Assembly (NCBI RefSeq): GCF_051401765.1
Contig: NW_027480429.1
Coordinates: 15,566,157-15,630,156, forward strand
Direction: 5' to 3'
From: Calliopsis andreniformis
Taxonomy: Eukaryota > Arthropoda > Insecta > Hymenoptera > Andrenidae
DNA: 64,000 nt
In this document: positions 61,863-64,000 of the stretch, piece after piece
How the letters are laid out: each line of letters opens with the position of its first letter
How positions within the stretch are numbered: the stretch's first letter is position 1
Made by a program: the position numbers and the translations under genes
The notes under the pieces: model-generated
The model's input: only the letters and a program-made list of their open reading frames with translations
What the model was told of the DNA's origin: nothing
Database searches by the model: none

Positions 61863-64000
61863 GTATAAAACGAATAATTGCAACCCGTATGAAAGTGATG
61901 GTCATTTCTACGTTCCAGGCAACCTAGGCTTCACTCTAGGGCGTTGCTCCACCAGATCAAACAGTTAGGGCCTTAGAAGTCAACGCCCGAAGCATTAAAT
62001 GCAAAATAAATAGAACAGTTTTTCCATTGTATAAAACGAATAATTGCTACCAGTGTAAAAGTTATGGTCATTTCTACGTTCCGGGCAACCTAAGTTTCAC
62101 TCTAGGGCGTTGTTCCACCAGATCGAATAGCTAGGGACTTAGAATTCAACGCCAAAAGAATAAAATACAATATAAGTACAACAGTTTTTCCATCGTATAA
62201 AATGAATAATTGCAACCAGTGTGAAAGTTATGGTGATTTCTACGTTCGGCGCAACCTGGGCTTTACTCTAGGGCGTTGTTCCACCAGATGGAATAGTTAG
62301 GGCCCTAAGAAGTCAACGCCAGAAGCATAAAATACGATATAAATACAACAGCTTTTCCATCGTATAAAACAAATAATTGCAACCAGTGTGAAAGTTATGG
62401 TCATTTCTACGTTCCGGGCAACCTAGGCTTCTCTGTATGGCGTTCTTCCACCACATCGAATAGCTACGGCCTCAGAAGTCAACGCCTGAAGTATAAAATA
62501 CAATAATAATACAACAGTCTTTCCATCCTATAACAGGAATAATTGCAACCCGTGTGAAAGTGATGGTCATTTCTACGTTCCAGGCAACCTAGGCTTCACT
62601 ATAGGGCGTTGCTCCACCAGATCAAACAGTTAGGGCCTTAGAAGTCAACGCCCGAAGCATTAAATACAAAATAAATAGAACAGTTTTTCCATTGTAAAAA
62701 CGAATAATTGCTACCAGTGTGAAAGTTATGGTCATTTCTACGTTCCGGGTAACCTAGGTTTCACTCTAGGGCGTTGCTCCACCAGATCGAATAGTTAGGG
62801 CCTAAGAAGTCAACGCCAGAAACATAAAATACGATATAAATACAACAGCTTTTCCATCCTATAAAACGAATGATAGCAACCAGTGTGAAAGTTATGGTCA
62901 TTTCTACGTTCCGGGCAACCTAGGTTTCACTCTAGGGCGTTGCTCCACCAGATCGAATAGTTAGGGCCTAAGAAGTCAACGCCAGAAGCATAAAATACGA
63001 TATAAATACAACAGCTTTTCCATCCTATAAAACGAATGATAGCAACCAGTGTGAAAGTTATGGTCATTTCTACGTTCCGGGCACCCTAGGTTTCACTCCA
63101 GGGCGTTGCTCCACCAGAGCGAATAGTTACGGCCTATGAAGTCAACGCCAGAAGCATAAAATACAATATAAATACAACAGTTTTTCCGTCATATAAAACG
63201 AATGATAGCAACCAGTGTGAAAGTTACGGTCATTTCTACGTTCTGCGCAACCTTGGCTTTACCCGAGCGCGTTTTTCCACCAGATGGAATAGTTAGGGCC
63301 TAAGAAGTCAACGCCGGAAGCATAAAATACGATATAAATACAACAGCTTTTCCATTGTATAGAACGAATAATTGCTACCAGTGTAAAGGTTATGGTCATT
63401 TCTACGTTCTGGGCAACCTAGGCTTCACCCTAGGGCGTTGTTCCACCAGACCAAACAGTTAGCGCCTTAGAAGTCAACGCCCGAAGCATAAAATACAAAA
63501 TAAATAGAACGGTTTTTCCATTGTATAAAACGAATAATTGCTGCCAGCGTAAAAGTTATGGTCATTTCTACGTTCCGGGGAACCTGGGCTTCACCCTAGG
63601 GTGTTGTTCCACCAGAAGGAATAGTTAGGGCCTAAGAAGTCAACGCCAGAAGCATAAAATACGATATAAATACAACAGCTTTTCCATCGTATAAAACAAA
63701 TAATTGCAACCAGTTTGATAGTGATGGTCATTTCTACGTACCGGACAACCTAGGCTTCACTCTAGGGCGTTGCTCCACCAGATCGAATAGTTAGGGCCTT
63801 AGAAGTCAACGCCAGAAGCATAAAAAACGATATAAATACAACAGCTTTTCCATCGTATAGAACGAATAATTGCTACCAGTGTGAAAGTTATGGTCATTTC
63901 TACGTTCCGGGCACCCTAGGTTTCACTCCAGGGCGTTGCTCCACCAGAGCGAATAGTTACGGCCTATGAAGTCAACGCCAGAAGCATAAAATACAATATA
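61863..64000. repeat. Right-end satellite with 1-, 5- and 9-monomer repeats
   Basis: Satellite only. 62210-62735 copies 60715-61240. Two adjacent monomers, 62741-62906 and 62907-63072, are almost identical to each other (GGGTAACC against GGGCAACC, AAACATA against AAGCATA), unusual in an array where neighbours normally differ widely. From about 63071 the GGCACCCTAGGTTTCACTCC monomer recurs at 63911 (5 monomers), suggesting a 5-monomer unit that continues beyond the window. Confidence 0.75.

Larger units (their letters stand above)
39299..64000. repeat. 166-bp tandem satellite array, right arm
   Basis: The same satellite resumes immediately after the LTR insert, in phase with the left arm, and runs to the end of the window, about 149 monomers. 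Its subtype mix differs. Monomers with TATAGCAGGAATAATTTGC, which carry one extra T, are frequent here (for example 42764, 44758, 45256, 47751, 51072, 53567) and were not seen in the left arm. Monomers with an ACTGTATGGCG core are also common. Repeated blocks have many multiples of the monomer length rather than a single higher-order period. No coding region or RNA gene is supported. The array continues past the right edge. Confidence 0.97.

Noticed and set aside
1..64000. CRISPR array
   Set aside because: The repeat unit is 166 bp with no unique spacers and no cas genes; the whole unit repeats.
1..64000. A new defence or mobile-gene system
   Set aside because: No coding capacity beyond repeat by-products is present; the content is satellite plus one LTR.

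Overview
The window is almost entirely satellite DNA. A monomer of about 166 bp is repeated head to tail from base 1 to 37870 and again from 39299 to 64000, roughly 375 copies. All copies lie in the same orientation, with no spacer between them and no supported protein-coding or RNA gene. This points to a eukaryotic heterochromatic block, pericentromeric or centromeric in style. The species cannot be named from the sequence. The only non-satellite DNA is a 1418 bp insert at 37876-39293. It has TG...CA ends and an exact 5 bp target duplication (CTGCC), so it looks like a solo LTR of an LTR retrotransposon. A histone-type stem-loop on its minus strand would fit an animal, possibly an arthropod, but that inference is weak.

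Layout of the left arm (1-37870). A 15-monomer block is repeated at an offset of 2489 bp (about 160-4304). A 10-monomer higher-order repeat (HOR) of 1659 bp runs in two full copies and one partial copy (8062-12162). A more diverged stretch follows (12163-14951). A 27-monomer block of 4478 bp (15683-20160) is followed directly by a shortened copy (20161-23643) that lacks two separate 3-monomer pieces. A block of about 920 bp at 14952-15876 recurs 10.6 kb away at 25567-26491. An 11-monomer HOR of 1826 bp (29211-33512) derives from a 12-monomer unit at 27219-29210. A composite block at 33513-35080 copies two segments of the 23.4-25.6 kb region in swapped order. Mixed monomers at 35081-37870 lead up to the LTR.

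Layout of the right arm (39299-64000). It is the same satellite but with a different mix of monomer subtypes, and its duplicated blocks have many sizes: 1, 3, 5, 6, 9, 15, 16, 18, 20 and 25 monomers at various offsets. Clear examples are a nearly identical 3-monomer tandem pair at 43789-44786, a 6-monomer tandem pair at 50100-52060, and a 2.1 kb block at 57100-59205 repeated at 59757-61862.

There is no operon or pathway to describe. What the window records is the history of the array: unequal exchange, block duplication, in-register deletion, possible re-insertion of a circular or tandem intermediate, and one retrotransposon insertion that landed without disturbing the monomer phase. Short open reading frames across the window are by-products of the monomer. 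Because 166 is not a multiple of 3, any reading frame shifts by one base per monomer and soon meets a stop. Block boundaries and similarity statements come from reading by eye, not from computed alignment.
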